The notes beneath the pieces are model-generated. The model was given only the letters and a program-made list of their open reading frames with translations. It ran no database searches and was not told where the DNA came from. Of a DNA stretch of 8,723 bases, positions 1 to 5,619 are shown in pieces (within the stretch, counting starts at the first letter, position 1; every line of letters begins with the position of its first letter). This DNA comes from Pseudomonadota bacterium (lineage in GTDB: Bacteria; Pseudomonadota; Alphaproteobacteria; Reyranellales; Reyranellaceae): assembly GCA_023416135.1 (NCBI GenBank), contig JAEZIF010000268.1:1-8723 (forward strand), in the 5' to 3' direction. The position numbers and the translations under genes were made by a program.

Positions 1-82
1 GGCGGCCCAGGACCAGCCCGTCGGCGTCGATCAGCACCCACTTCTTCTGCACGTCGGCAGTCTTGAGATTGAAGGTTTTCAT
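1..82 (-). CDS. rplM: 50S ribosomal protein L13, N-terminal part (runs off left edge)
   Basis: The complement strand from 82 reads MKTFNLKTADVQKKWVLIDA and then DGLVLGR before the edge. This matches the start of bacterial L13 (typically MKTF...KKWVLIDA.GLVLGRLA). L13 is an early-assembling 23S rRNA-binding protein of the large subunit. Only 27 codons are present, so the rest (usually about 145 to 155 residues), and probably rpsI after it, lie outside the window. The start is set by homology and by a purine-rich GGAAG/GAAAG a few bases upstream on the minus strand. A strong promoter lies at 107-135. The gene is divergent from ilvC. Confidence 0.93.
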   Translation of the reverse strand, partial: MKTFNLKTADVQKKWVLIDADGLVLGR

Positions 83-106
83 GGGTCTTTCTTCCGTGAG
101 GCGGCG

Positions 107-135
107 CTTATGGAGAGAAAGCCGCAGCCTGTCAA
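107..135 (-). promoter_or_regulatory. Sigma70-type promoter for rplM
   Basis: On the minus strand there is a perfect -35 TTGACA (plus 130-135), a 17-nt spacer, and -10 CATAAG (plus 107-112, four of six matches to TATAAT). The predicted start of transcription near position 100 gives a short leader of about 18 nt before the rplM ATG at 82. The perfect -35 and ideal spacing suit a ribosomal protein gene. With so short a leader there is little room for a structured autoregulatory 5' UTR, unless a second promoter lies further upstream. Confidence 0.7.
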
Positions 136-157
136 ATCGATCCCGATAGCCGTTGTT

Positions 158-188
158 TTTCAATGAGTTAATGTCGCGGTACTATATT
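158..188 (+). promoter_or_regulatory. Candidate promoter for ilvC
   Basis: A TATATT hexamer at 183-188 (five of six matches to the -10 consensus) lies in a locally AT-rich patch of the 181-bp rplM-ilvC spacer. The only -35-like sequence is weak (TTTCAA at 158-163, 19 nt away; 16 nt if TACTAT at 180-185 is the -10). Transcription would start near 195, giving a leader of about 70 nt. I see no convincing attenuator or leader peptide rich in branched-chain codons. The rest of the spacer holds the rplM promoter and nothing else recognisable. Confidence 0.35.
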
Positions 189-263
189 ACCTCCGCAGAA
201 TAGCCCTTGGCATCACGCCTTTTGCACGCCATAGAGGCCCGCGCATCCAGACCGAGGACACTC

Positions 264-1745
264 ATGAGCTTCTCTTCGAAGGTTTTCCAGACCCGCACCG
301 TCAAGATGGCCGATCGCGAAGAGACGATCGTCGCTGGCGGCCGCAACCTCTTCCCGCTGCTGCCCAAGGCGTTCGACGGCATCAAGCAGATCGGCGTCAT
401 CGGCTGGTCCTCGCAGGGTCCGGCCCAGGCGCAGAACCTGCGCGAATCGCTGGAAGGCACCGGCATCAAGGTCAAGGTCGGGCTGCGCGAAGGCTCCTCC
501 TCGATGAAGGAGGCCGAGGCCGTCGGCTTCAGCAAGAAGGACGGCACGCTGGGCGAGATGTACGACGTGATCCGCGAGAGCGACATGTCGCTGCTGCTGA
601 TCTCCGATGCCGCCTTCGCCGAGAACTACAAGAAGATCTTCGCCGCCTTCCGCCCGGGCACCACGCTCGGCCTCAGCCACGGCTTCCTGCTGTCGCATCT
701 GCAGGCGCAAAACGAGGACTTCCCCAAGAACATCAACGTCATCGCCGTCTGCCCCAAGGGCATGGGCCCGTCGGTCCGCCGTCTTTACGAGCAGGGCCGC
801 GAGGTCAACGGCGCCGGCATCAATGCGAGCTTCGCCGTGCATCAGGACGTGAACGGCAAGGCGACCGACTATGCGCTCGGCTGGTCGGTGGCGCTGGGGT
901 CGCCCTACACCTTCGAGACGACGCTGGAGTCGGAATACCGTTCGGACATCTTCGGTGAACGCGGCATCCTGCTGGGCGCCGTGCACGGTATCGCCGAGAG
1001 CCTCTATGCCCGCTACGTCGGCAACGGCATGGCCAAGGACGACGCCTATCTCAACACTTCCGAGTCGATCACCGGACCGATCAGCAAGACGATCTCGCGC
1101 TCGGGCCTGAAGGCCGTCTACGACGAGCTCGACGACAAGGAGAAGGCCGCCTTCCGCAAGGCCTACAACGCCTCCTACCACCCCTGCCGCGAGATCCTGG
1201 AAGAGATCTACGACGACGTCGCCTCGTGCAACGAGGTTCGCTCGGTCATCCAGGCGACGCGCCGCCACGGCACCTACCCGATGGGCAAGATCGACAGCAC
1301 CGCCATGTGGGTGGTGGGCGAGAAGGTGCGCGCCAACACCGAGCGCATCTATGCGCCGCTCAACCCGGAGACGGCCGGCGTCTACATGGCCTGCATGATG
1401 GCCCAGGTCGACCTGCTGAAGGACCGCGGCCATCCCTACTCCGAGATCGCCAACGAATCGATCATCGAGGCGGTCGACTCGCTCAATCCCTACATGGACT
1501 ACAAGGGCGTGTCGTACATGGTCGACAACTGCTCGACCACGGCGCGCCTCGGCGCCCGCAAGTGGGCGGCGCGCTTCGACTACATCCTGAAGCAGCAGGC
1601 ATTTCCGGCGATCGACGAGAGCGGGGCCAAGGGCCAGACGCCGTTCGACAAGTTCCTGTCGAGCAACATCCACGAGGTGCTGAAGGTCTGCGCCGAGCTG
1701 CGTCCCTCGGTCGACATCGCCGTCGTGCCGACGCGCCGCGGCTAG
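264..1745 (+). CDS. ilvC: Ketol-acid reductoisomerase, long plant-like class II form
   Basis: 493 residues. KARI performs the second common step of valine and isoleucine synthesis: Mg-dependent alkyl migration and NADPH reduction of acetolactate or acetohydroxybutyrate, in the cytoplasm. The Rossmann domain begins GVIGWSSQGPAQAQN (about 44-58). R75 with S78/S79 (LREGSSS) suits NADPH 2'-phosphate binding. The all-helical C-terminal part holds the metal ligands D228 and E232 (DIFGERGILLGAVHG), E398 and E402 (NESIIEAVDSLNP), plus K165 (CPKGMGP) and S424 (NCSTTARLG). Length and near-identical motifs resemble the mature plant enzyme, not the roughly 340-residue class I form usual in Alphaproteobacteria. 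The ATG at 264 has GAGGA at 254-258 and begins where homology to plant KARI begins (VFQTRTVKMADREETIV). Oddity: S49 stands where plant enzymes have the second glycine of GxGxxG. Its stop overlaps that of the convergent thioesterase gene. Confidence 0.95.
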   Translation: MSFSSKVFQTRTVKMADREETIVAGGRNLFPLLPKAFDGIKQIGVIGWSSQGPAQAQNLRESLEGTGIKVKVGLREGSSSMKEAEAVGFSKKDGTLGEMYDVIRESDMSLLLISDAAFAENYKKIFAAFRPGTTLGLSHGFLLSHLQAQNEDFPKNINVIAVCPKGMGPSVRRLYEQGREVNGAGINASFAVHQDVNGKATDYALGWSVALGSPYTFETTLESEYRSDIFGERGILLGAVHGIAESLYARYVGNGMAKDDAYLNTSESITGPISKTISRSGLKAVYDELDDKEKAAFRKAYNASYHPCREILEEIYDDVASCNEVRSVIQATRRHGTYPMGKIDSTAMWVVGEKVRANTERIYAPLNPETAGVYMACMMAQVDLLKDRGHPYSEIANESIIEAVDSLNPYMDYKGVSYMVDNCSTTARLGARKWAARFDYILKQQAFPAIDESGAKGQTPFDKFLSSNIHEVLKVCAELRPSVDIAVVPTRRG

Positions 1746-2161
1746 CTTGAGCGCGGCAGCGAGTAGGTCAGCGTGGCGTGGGCCACGGGCTCGTCGCTGC
1801 CGTCACTCCTGATCGTGAAATCGCCGACCGCCAGCGCGCGGCCGAGTTTCATCAACCTGCCTTCCCCAATGAGATCGGCGGGTTCGGGCTTGCGCATGAA
1901 GTTGATGTTGAGGTTCGTCGTCACCGCCGCCGCAACCGGCCCCAGCCGGCCCATGATCAGCAGGTAGAAAGAAAGATCGGCCAGCCACACCAGGGTCGGG
2001 CCGGAAATCGTGCCGCCCGGCCTGAGATGCTGGTCGCTGGTCGGCAGGCGCACGCGGATCGAAGTGTCGTCGAGGTGCTCGATCTTGAGGTCGAGATGGG
2101 CGGCCTGCGGGAAGTGCTCCTGAAGGAACCTGTGCAGCTCCTCGGGCGTCATCGCCGGCAT
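1742..2161 (-). CDS. PaaI-like hotdog-fold acyl-CoA thioesterase
   Basis: 139 residues, the usual size for a single hotdog domain. These cytoplasmic enzymes hydrolyse acyl-CoA or aryl-CoA thioesters. The core region HLRPGGTISGPTLVWLADLS (about 45-64) corresponds to the PaaI segment that normally reads HGG...LAD. Here an SGP tripeptide replaces HGG, and D62 is the likely catalytic acid. It is followed by TTNLNINFMRKPEPADLIGE (about 81-100), the typical second strand pair. The start at 2161 (MPAMTPEELH) is chosen for a strong GGAAGG/AAGGGG 4 to 6 nt upstream; MTPEEL at 2152 is the alternative. The longer open frame to 2275 would overlap the divergent hydratase gene and is not needed. The stop lies within the CTAG shared with ilvC. 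The substrate is unknown; the divergent hydratase-like gene suggests a CoA-thioester context. Confidence 0.85.
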   Translation of the reverse strand: MPAMTPEELHRFLQEHFPQAAHLDLKIEHLDDTSIRVRLPTSDQHLRPGGTISGPTLVWLADLSFYLLIMGRLGPVAAAVTTNLNINFMRKPEPADLIGEGRLMKLGRALAVGDFTIRSDGSDEPVAHATLTYSLPRSS

Positions 2162-2212
2162 GACGCCCCTTCCCCGTTGCCGTATGATACGACCATGAGC
2201 AAAGCCTCCAAC
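2160..2212. promoter_or_regulatory. Symmetric divergent promoter between thioesterase and hydratase genes
   Basis: The gap between start codons is only 33 bp (2162-2194). It contains GTATGATAC (2182-2190), a dyad with 4-bp arms and one central base, which gives a -10 on each strand. Plus strand: ATGACG (2160-2165, 4/6 to TTGACA), 17 nt, TATGAT (2183-2188, 5/6); the predicted start falls at about 2195, on or next to the A of the hydratase ATG. Minus strand: TATCAT (plus 2184-2189, 5/6) with a weak TTGGAG (plus 2206-2211) 16 nt away, giving a leader of about 15 nt that includes the thioesterase Shine-Dalgarno. The plus -35 overlaps the thioesterase start codon. Confidence 0.5.
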
Positions 2213-2989
2213 GAGCCGGTCCTGCTGCGCCGCGACGAGGGCCATGTCGCTGTCCTGACGCTGAACCGGCCGCACGCCATGAACGCGCTGTCAGGCGAGC
2301 TTATAGACGCGCTGCAGGCGGAATTCGACCGCCTGGCCAAGGACAAGGAGATGCGCTGCGTCGTCATCGAGGCGACCGGCCGCGCCTTCTCGACCGGCCA
2401 CGACCTCAAGGAAGTGACGTCGACTAGCGACTACGCCTTCCACCACGACCTGCTGACGCGCTGCTCGGCCATGATGATGTCGATCAAGCGTCTGCCGCAG
2501 CCGGTGATCGCCAAGGTCCATGCGCTCGCCACGGCGGCGGGCTGCCAGCTCGTGGCGGCGTGTGATCTCGCCGTCGCCTCGACCGACGCCACCTTCGCCA
2601 CCTCGGGCATCAACAACGGCCTGTTCTGCGGCACGCCCTCCGTGGCGGTCGGCCGCAACGTCGGCTCCAAGCGCGCGCTCGACATGCTGTTCACCGGCCA
2701 GCCGATCGGCGCGGCGACGGCGCTGCGCGACGGCCTCGTGAGCCGCCTCGCCCCGCCCGACAAGCTCGACGAAGAGACCATGGCCTTCGCCCAGCACATC
2801 GCCAACCAGCCACCACAGCAGATCGCCTCCGGCAAGGCGATGTTCCACGCCCACATGGCGATGCATCTCGAGCAGGCCTACGCCTACGCCACCGACTTCA
2901 TGGCCGGTGCGATCCAGCGCGAAGACGCGCAGGCCGGCATCGACGCGTTTGCCAACAAGAAGCCCAAGCCGGAGTGGAAGGGCCGCTAG
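2195..2989 (+). CDS. Enoyl-CoA hydratase/isomerase family protein, ECHDC3-like, catalytic glutamates absent
   Basis: 264 residues of crotonase fold throughout. FSTGHDLKE (about 65-73) and ATAAGCQLVAACDLA (about 112-126) form the CoA/oxyanion-hole segments. GLFCGTPSVAVGR (about 142-154) and LFTGQPIGAATALRDGLVS (about 165-183) are typical of the family, and the order and wording recall vertebrate ECHDC3. The two acid/base glutamates of classical hydratase (GGGCELA and PEI.LG) are Q118 and G138 here, so canonical 2-enoyl-CoA hydration is doubtful. Another crotonase reaction or a CoA-ester binding role is possible. The start at ATG 2195 (MSKASNEP) is where family homology begins. There is no Shine-Dalgarno, but a -10-like TATGAT sits 12 nt upstream, so the mRNA may be leaderless. 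No clear terminator follows before the MarR gene. Confidence 0.88.
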   Translation: MSKASNEPVLLRRDEGHVAVLTLNRPHAMNALSGELIDALQAEFDRLAKDKEMRCVVIEATGRAFSTGHDLKEVTSTSDYAFHHDLLTRCSAMMMSIKRLPQPVIAKVHALATAAGCQLVAACDLAVASTDATFATSGINNGLFCGTPSVAVGRNVGSKRALDMLFTGQPIGAATALRDGLVSRLAPPDKLDEETMAFAQHIANQPPQQIASGKAMFHAHMAMHLEQAYAYATDFMAGAIQREDAQAGIDAFANKKPKPEWKGR

Positions 2990-3043
2990 CCTAAGCCTTC
3001 GCTGAACCGCGGGCCTCCAAGGGACGCGGTCGAGGCGCCCGAT

Positions 3044-3076
3044 TAGATGACTTGTCATCTATTGCGGCATCATCTA
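3044..3076. promoter_or_regulatory. Likely MarR operator: perfect dyad plus a third half-site
   Basis: TAGATGACTTGTCATCTA at 3044-3061 is an inverted repeat with perfect 8-bp arms around TT, a typical size for a MarR-dimer site. TCATCTA recurs at 3070-3076, 15 bp after its copy at 3055-3061, so three half-sites lie in 33 bp. The array ends 4 bp before the MarR start codon, where bound repressor would block transcription or initiation. A TTGTCA (-35-like, 5/6) lies inside the dyad at 3052-3057, but no well-spaced -10 follows. Binding by the adjacent MarR protein is inferred from position and symmetry. Confidence 0.65.
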
Positions 3077-3080
3077 ACTG

Positions 3081-3536
3081 ATGGGCGTGCCCGCCCGCCG
3101 CCCCTCCAACCGCGATTCCTTCGGCTCCCTGCTCTCGCACGCCGCCCGGCAGTGGCGCCGCGCCGCCGATGCCGGCCTCAGGCCGTTCGACCTCACCGAG
3201 GCGACCTGGCTGCCGCTCGTCCATATCGCCCGTGCGCCGACCCCGCCTCGGCAAAAGGATCTCGCCGCCTCGATGTCGCTCGACGGCTCGTCGGTCGTGC
3301 GGCTCTTGGACAACCTCGAGAAGGCCGGCCTCATCCAACGCAAGGAGGGCGAGGACCGCAGGGCCAAGATCATCACGCTGACGCCGCGCGGCCGGACGAT
3401 TGCCGACAAGATCGAGACGGTGGCGCGGCGCATCCGCAGCGACGCGCTCGCCGGCCTCTCCGACCGCGACATCGAGACGACGGTCCGAGTATTGCACCAT
3501 GTCATCGGCGCGCTCGACGACGAGTCCCCGGAATGA
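3081..3536 (+). CDS. MarR-family transcriptional regulator
   Basis: 151 residues, the usual MarR length. The winged helix-turn-helix spans about 58-104: QKDLAASMSLDGSSVVRLLDNLEKAGLI in two segments, then the wing EGEDRRAKIITLTPRG with the conserved DRR. Flanking helices form the dimerisation region. MarR proteins are cytoplasmic dimers that usually repress their own operon and a linked exporter or catabolic gene until a small, often phenolic, ligand binds. A dyad lies directly upstream, and the stop overlaps the exporter start (ATGA, 3533-3536), so the two are almost certainly co-transcribed and translationally coupled. ATG 3081 is preceded by CATCTAACTG with no Shine-Dalgarno; the in-frame GTG at 3087 is no better supported. 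The inducing ligand cannot be read from the sequence. Confidence 0.92.
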   Translation: MGVPARRPSNRDSFGSLLSHAARQWRRAADAGLRPFDLTEATWLPLVHIARAPTPPRQKDLAASMSLDGSSVVRLLDNLEKAGLIQRKEGEDRRAKIITLTPRGRTIADKIETVARRIRSDALAGLSDRDIETTVRVLHHVIGALDDESPE

Positions 3537-4705
3537 CCGCCGCTCCCCTCTGGCTGCTGACCCTGATCACCTTCTCAGGCACGCTCGCCATGCACATTTT
3601 CGTGCCGGCCCTGCCCGAGGCGGCCCATGCGCTCGACGCCAGCATGGGCAGCATGCAGTTCACCATGAGTGTCTACATCCTCGGCCTTGCCTTCGGGCAG
3701 CTTGCCTACGGGCCGTTGTCCGACCGCTTCGGCCGCCGGCCGGTGCTGATGGCCGGCCTCGTACTCTACGCTGGCGCCGGCCTTGCCGCGGCGCTGGTGC
3801 CCGACGTGCACAGCCTGATCGTCGCCCGCCTTCTGCAGGCCCTGGGCGGCTGCGCCGGCCTGGTGATTGGCCGCGCCATCGTGCGCGACACCGCCCTGCC
3901 CCAGGAAGCCGCACGCCGGATGGCAGTCATGAACCTCATGGTGGCCGTGGGTCCCGGTGCGGCGCCGCTGATCGGCGGCGCGCTGACCTCGACCCTGGGC
4001 TGGCGCTCGATCTTCTTCGCGCTCGCCCTGCTCGGCGTCGTGAACCTGTTTTTCAGCTGGCGGCTGCTGCCCGAAAGCAAGGCGCCCGCTGCGGATCCCG
4101 AATCATCGAGCCTCGCACGCAACTACGGCCGGCTGCTGGTCTCCCCGTCCTTCCTGGGCTTCGCGGTCGGCGGCGGCTGCGCCACCACCTCGATGTACGC
4201 CTTCATCGGCGCCTCGCCTTTCATCTTTGCCCATCAGCTTCACCGGCCGGACTACGAGGTCGGTATTTACCCCGCCATCGTGCTGGCGGGCGTCTGGCTC
4301 GGCAGCGTCGTCGCCACACGCCTGATCCCGCGCCTGCCGATCGACCGGCTGGCGGTGTGGGCCAATCTCCTGAGCGTACTCGCCTCCTTCGTCCTGCTGG
4401 GCGGCCTCCTCGCCGGCCATCTCAGCGTGCTGATGATCATGGTTCCGATGTTCGTGTTCGGCGTGGGGGCCGGGGTCGCCTCGCCCGCGGCCATGATCCA
4501 GGCAATCAGCGTCAACCCGCGGGTGATCGGCTCGGCCTCAGGTCTCTACGGCTTCTCGCAAATGGGCGTCGGCGCGATCTGCACCGCCCTGGTCGGCATG
4601 GGCAGCAATCCCGCGCTGTCCACCGCCGTCATTCTCGTGAGCGCGGGCGTGATCGGCCAGACGGCGTTCTGGCTGGCACTGCGCTATCGAGCGCGAACCA
4701 GCTGA
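3533..4705 (+). CDS. Bcr/CflA-type multidrug efflux transporter (MFS, DHA1)
   Basis: 390 residues, mostly hydrophobic, consistent with 12 inner-membrane helices. MFS motif A between helices 2 and 3 reads GPLSDRFGRRP (about 60-70). GRAIVRD (113-119), then ...GAAPLIGG and GWRSIFF (about 142-162), are hallmarks of the Bcr/CflA drug:proton antiporter group. A longer soluble loop (about 179-200) lies between the two six-helix halves. The start at 3533 overlaps the MarR stop in ATGA, so it is probably translated by coupling; an open frame continues upstream to 3047 but only antisense-like, out-of-family residues precede the ATG. Presumably it exports a small toxic compound sensed by the MarR protein. 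The stop is 3 bp from the stop of the convergent aldolase-like gene. Confidence 0.92.
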   Translation: MTAAPLWLLTLITFSGTLAMHIFVPALPEAAHALDASMGSMQFTMSVYILGLAFGQLAYGPLSDRFGRRPVLMAGLVLYAGAGLAAALVPDVHSLIVARLLQALGGCAGLVIGRAIVRDTALPQEAARRMAVMNLMVAVGPGAAPLIGGALTSTLGWRSIFFALALLGVVNLFFSWRLLPESKAPAADPESSSLARNYGRLLVSPSFLGFAVGGGCATTSMYAFIGASPFIFAHQLHRPDYEVGIYPAIVLAGVWLGSVVATRLIPRLPIDRLAVWANLLSVLASFVLLGGLLAGHLSVLMIMVPMFVFGVGAGVASPAAMIQAISVNPRVIGSASGLYGFSQMGVGAICTALVGMGSNPALSTAVILVSAGVIGQTAFWLALRYRARTS

Positions 4706-4708
4706 AAG

Positions 4709-5470
4709 CTACTGCCGCCAGTCGCTGCCCTTGCCTTCGATCTGGCGCAGCGCGGCGTTCCAGTAGGTCAGGCCGTAGCCCGGGTTGGCGCGCTGCTGTT
4801 TGGCACGCTCACCGTACTGGCGGATGACCTCTGGATCGATCGGCGCCGGCTCCTCGTCGAGACCGCGCGCGATCACCTCGACCTCGCAGGCGCGCTCGAG
4901 CATGTACATGCGGCGCAGGGCGCCCGGAATGCTGGCGCCGACCGTGAGCAGTCCGTGGTTGCGCAGCACCACCGAGTTGCCGTGCTGGCAGGTCACGCCC
5001 AAGGCGTCGCATTCCTCCTGAGAGGTCGGCATGCCGTATTCGTGATAGACGAGGTCGTCGTAGACCGAGAGCACGTCCTGGCTGATCGGTCGCAAGCCCT
5101 TCTTCAGCACCGACACCCCGGTGCCGGCGCGGGTATGGGTGTGCATGACGCAGTTGGCATCGGGCCGCGCCTTGTAGACGCCGCTATGGATGGTGAAGCC
5201 CGCGGCGTTGAACTTGCCGTCCTTGGAGTAGACGTTGCCGTCGATGTCCATCTTCACCAGGCTCGACGCGGTGATTTCCTCGAACAGGTCGCCGTAGTTG
5301 TTGATCAGGAAGCAGCTGGGCTCGCCCGGGATGCGCACCGACATGTGGGTGTCGATGGTGTCCGTCCAGCCGTACATGTCGGTGATGCGATAGAGCGCAG
5401 CGAGGTCGCAGCGCGCCTGCCACTCGGCATCGGTCATGTTGGGATGGTCGACTTGCGGCGGCGCATTCAT
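4709..5470 (-). CDS. Class II aldolase/adducin family protein lacking the catalytic glutamate
   Basis: 253 residues covering one aldolase_II/adducin domain. Metal-binding histidines are H110 and H112 (HTHTRAG) and H172 (LRNHGLL). A conserved segment AAGFTIHSGVYKARPDAN (about 89-106) aligns with SSEWRFHMAAYQSRPDAN of E. coli FucA. The FucA catalytic Glu73 falls on G91. The sequence therefore resembles the adducin-like branch, where the zinc site is retained but aldol cleavage is unproven. Decarboxylase or other metal-dependent lyase functions also occur in the superfamily. ATG 5470 has GGGAG about 7 nt upstream. It lies 149 bp downstream of the old yellow enzyme gene on the same strand, which may link them functionally. 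Residues T41/H42 and E64/E65 probably belong to the metal/substrate pocket, but I am not certain. Confidence 0.88.
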   Translation of the reverse strand: MNAPPQVDHPNMTDAEWQARCDLAALYRITDMYGWTDTIDTHMSVRIPGEPSCFLINNYGDLFEEITASSLVKMDIDGNVYSKDGKFNAAGFTIHSGVYKARPDANCVMHTHTRAGTGVSVLKKGLRPISQDVLSVYDDLVYHEYGMPTSQEECDALGVTCQHGNSVVLRNHGLLTVGASIPGALRRMYMLERACEVEVIARGLDEEPAPIDPEVIRQYGERAKQQRANPGYGLTYWNAALRQIEGKGSDWRQ

Positions 5471-5507
5471 CGCTGATCTCCCTACTCGGGTTCGTAGTAT
5501 TGGCCCG

Positions 5508-5519
5508 ATTTTAGTGCAA
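5508..5519 (-). promoter_or_regulatory. Candidate promoter elements upstream of the aldolase-like gene
   Basis: The 149-bp spacer between the two leftward genes (5471-5619) is less GC-rich near the aldolase-like start. On the minus strand it contains TAAAAT (plus 5508-5513), five of six matches to a -10, but no good -35 at 16 to 18 nt. TTGCAC (plus 5514-5519) could instead be a -35, with TACGAA 17 nt downstream as a poor -10. The spacer length and these elements suggest the aldolase-like gene may have its own promoter rather than depend only on read-through. No terminator is visible in the spacer. Confidence 0.25.
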
Positions 5520-5619
5520 CTTGCGCGCCAGGGCGAGCGGACCCTCTTCCGCCCCTCGGCACATTATGGCCGGCAAACCGTTTCATCTCGCCTGGTTCTC
5601 TCCAAGGTTCGAGCGTGGA

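Noticed and set aside
207..263. A 19-codon N-terminal extension of ilvC from TTG, which looks a little like a transit peptide.
   Set aside because: Homology and the GAGGA site both support ATG 264; the extension is an open stretch with no ribosome binding site of its own.
213..1673. A 486-codon open frame antisense to ilvC.
   Set aside because: It is composed of V, A, G, R, D, L and H in shadow-frame proportions, has no family motifs, and mirrors the strong codon bias of ilvC at high GC.
1778..2194. A long in-frame extension upstream of the hydratase-like gene.
   Set aside because: It runs antisense through the thioesterase gene and has no crotonase-like residues before MSKASNEP.
2162..2275. 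A 38-residue extension of the thioesterase into the hydratase-like gene.
   Set aside because: The start at 2161 has a strong Shine-Dalgarno and gives the normal domain length; the extension is low-homology antisense.
3006..3030. Inverted repeat ACCGCG/CGCGGT after the hydratase-like gene, as a terminator.
   Set aside because: The arms are 6 bp around a 13-nt loop with no U-tract; expected by chance in such GC-rich DNA.
3400..4827. A 475-codon open frame overlapping the exporter in another frame.
   Set aside because: Arginine/alanine/proline-rich shadow frame; the exporter frame has clear MFS motifs and hydrophobic segments.
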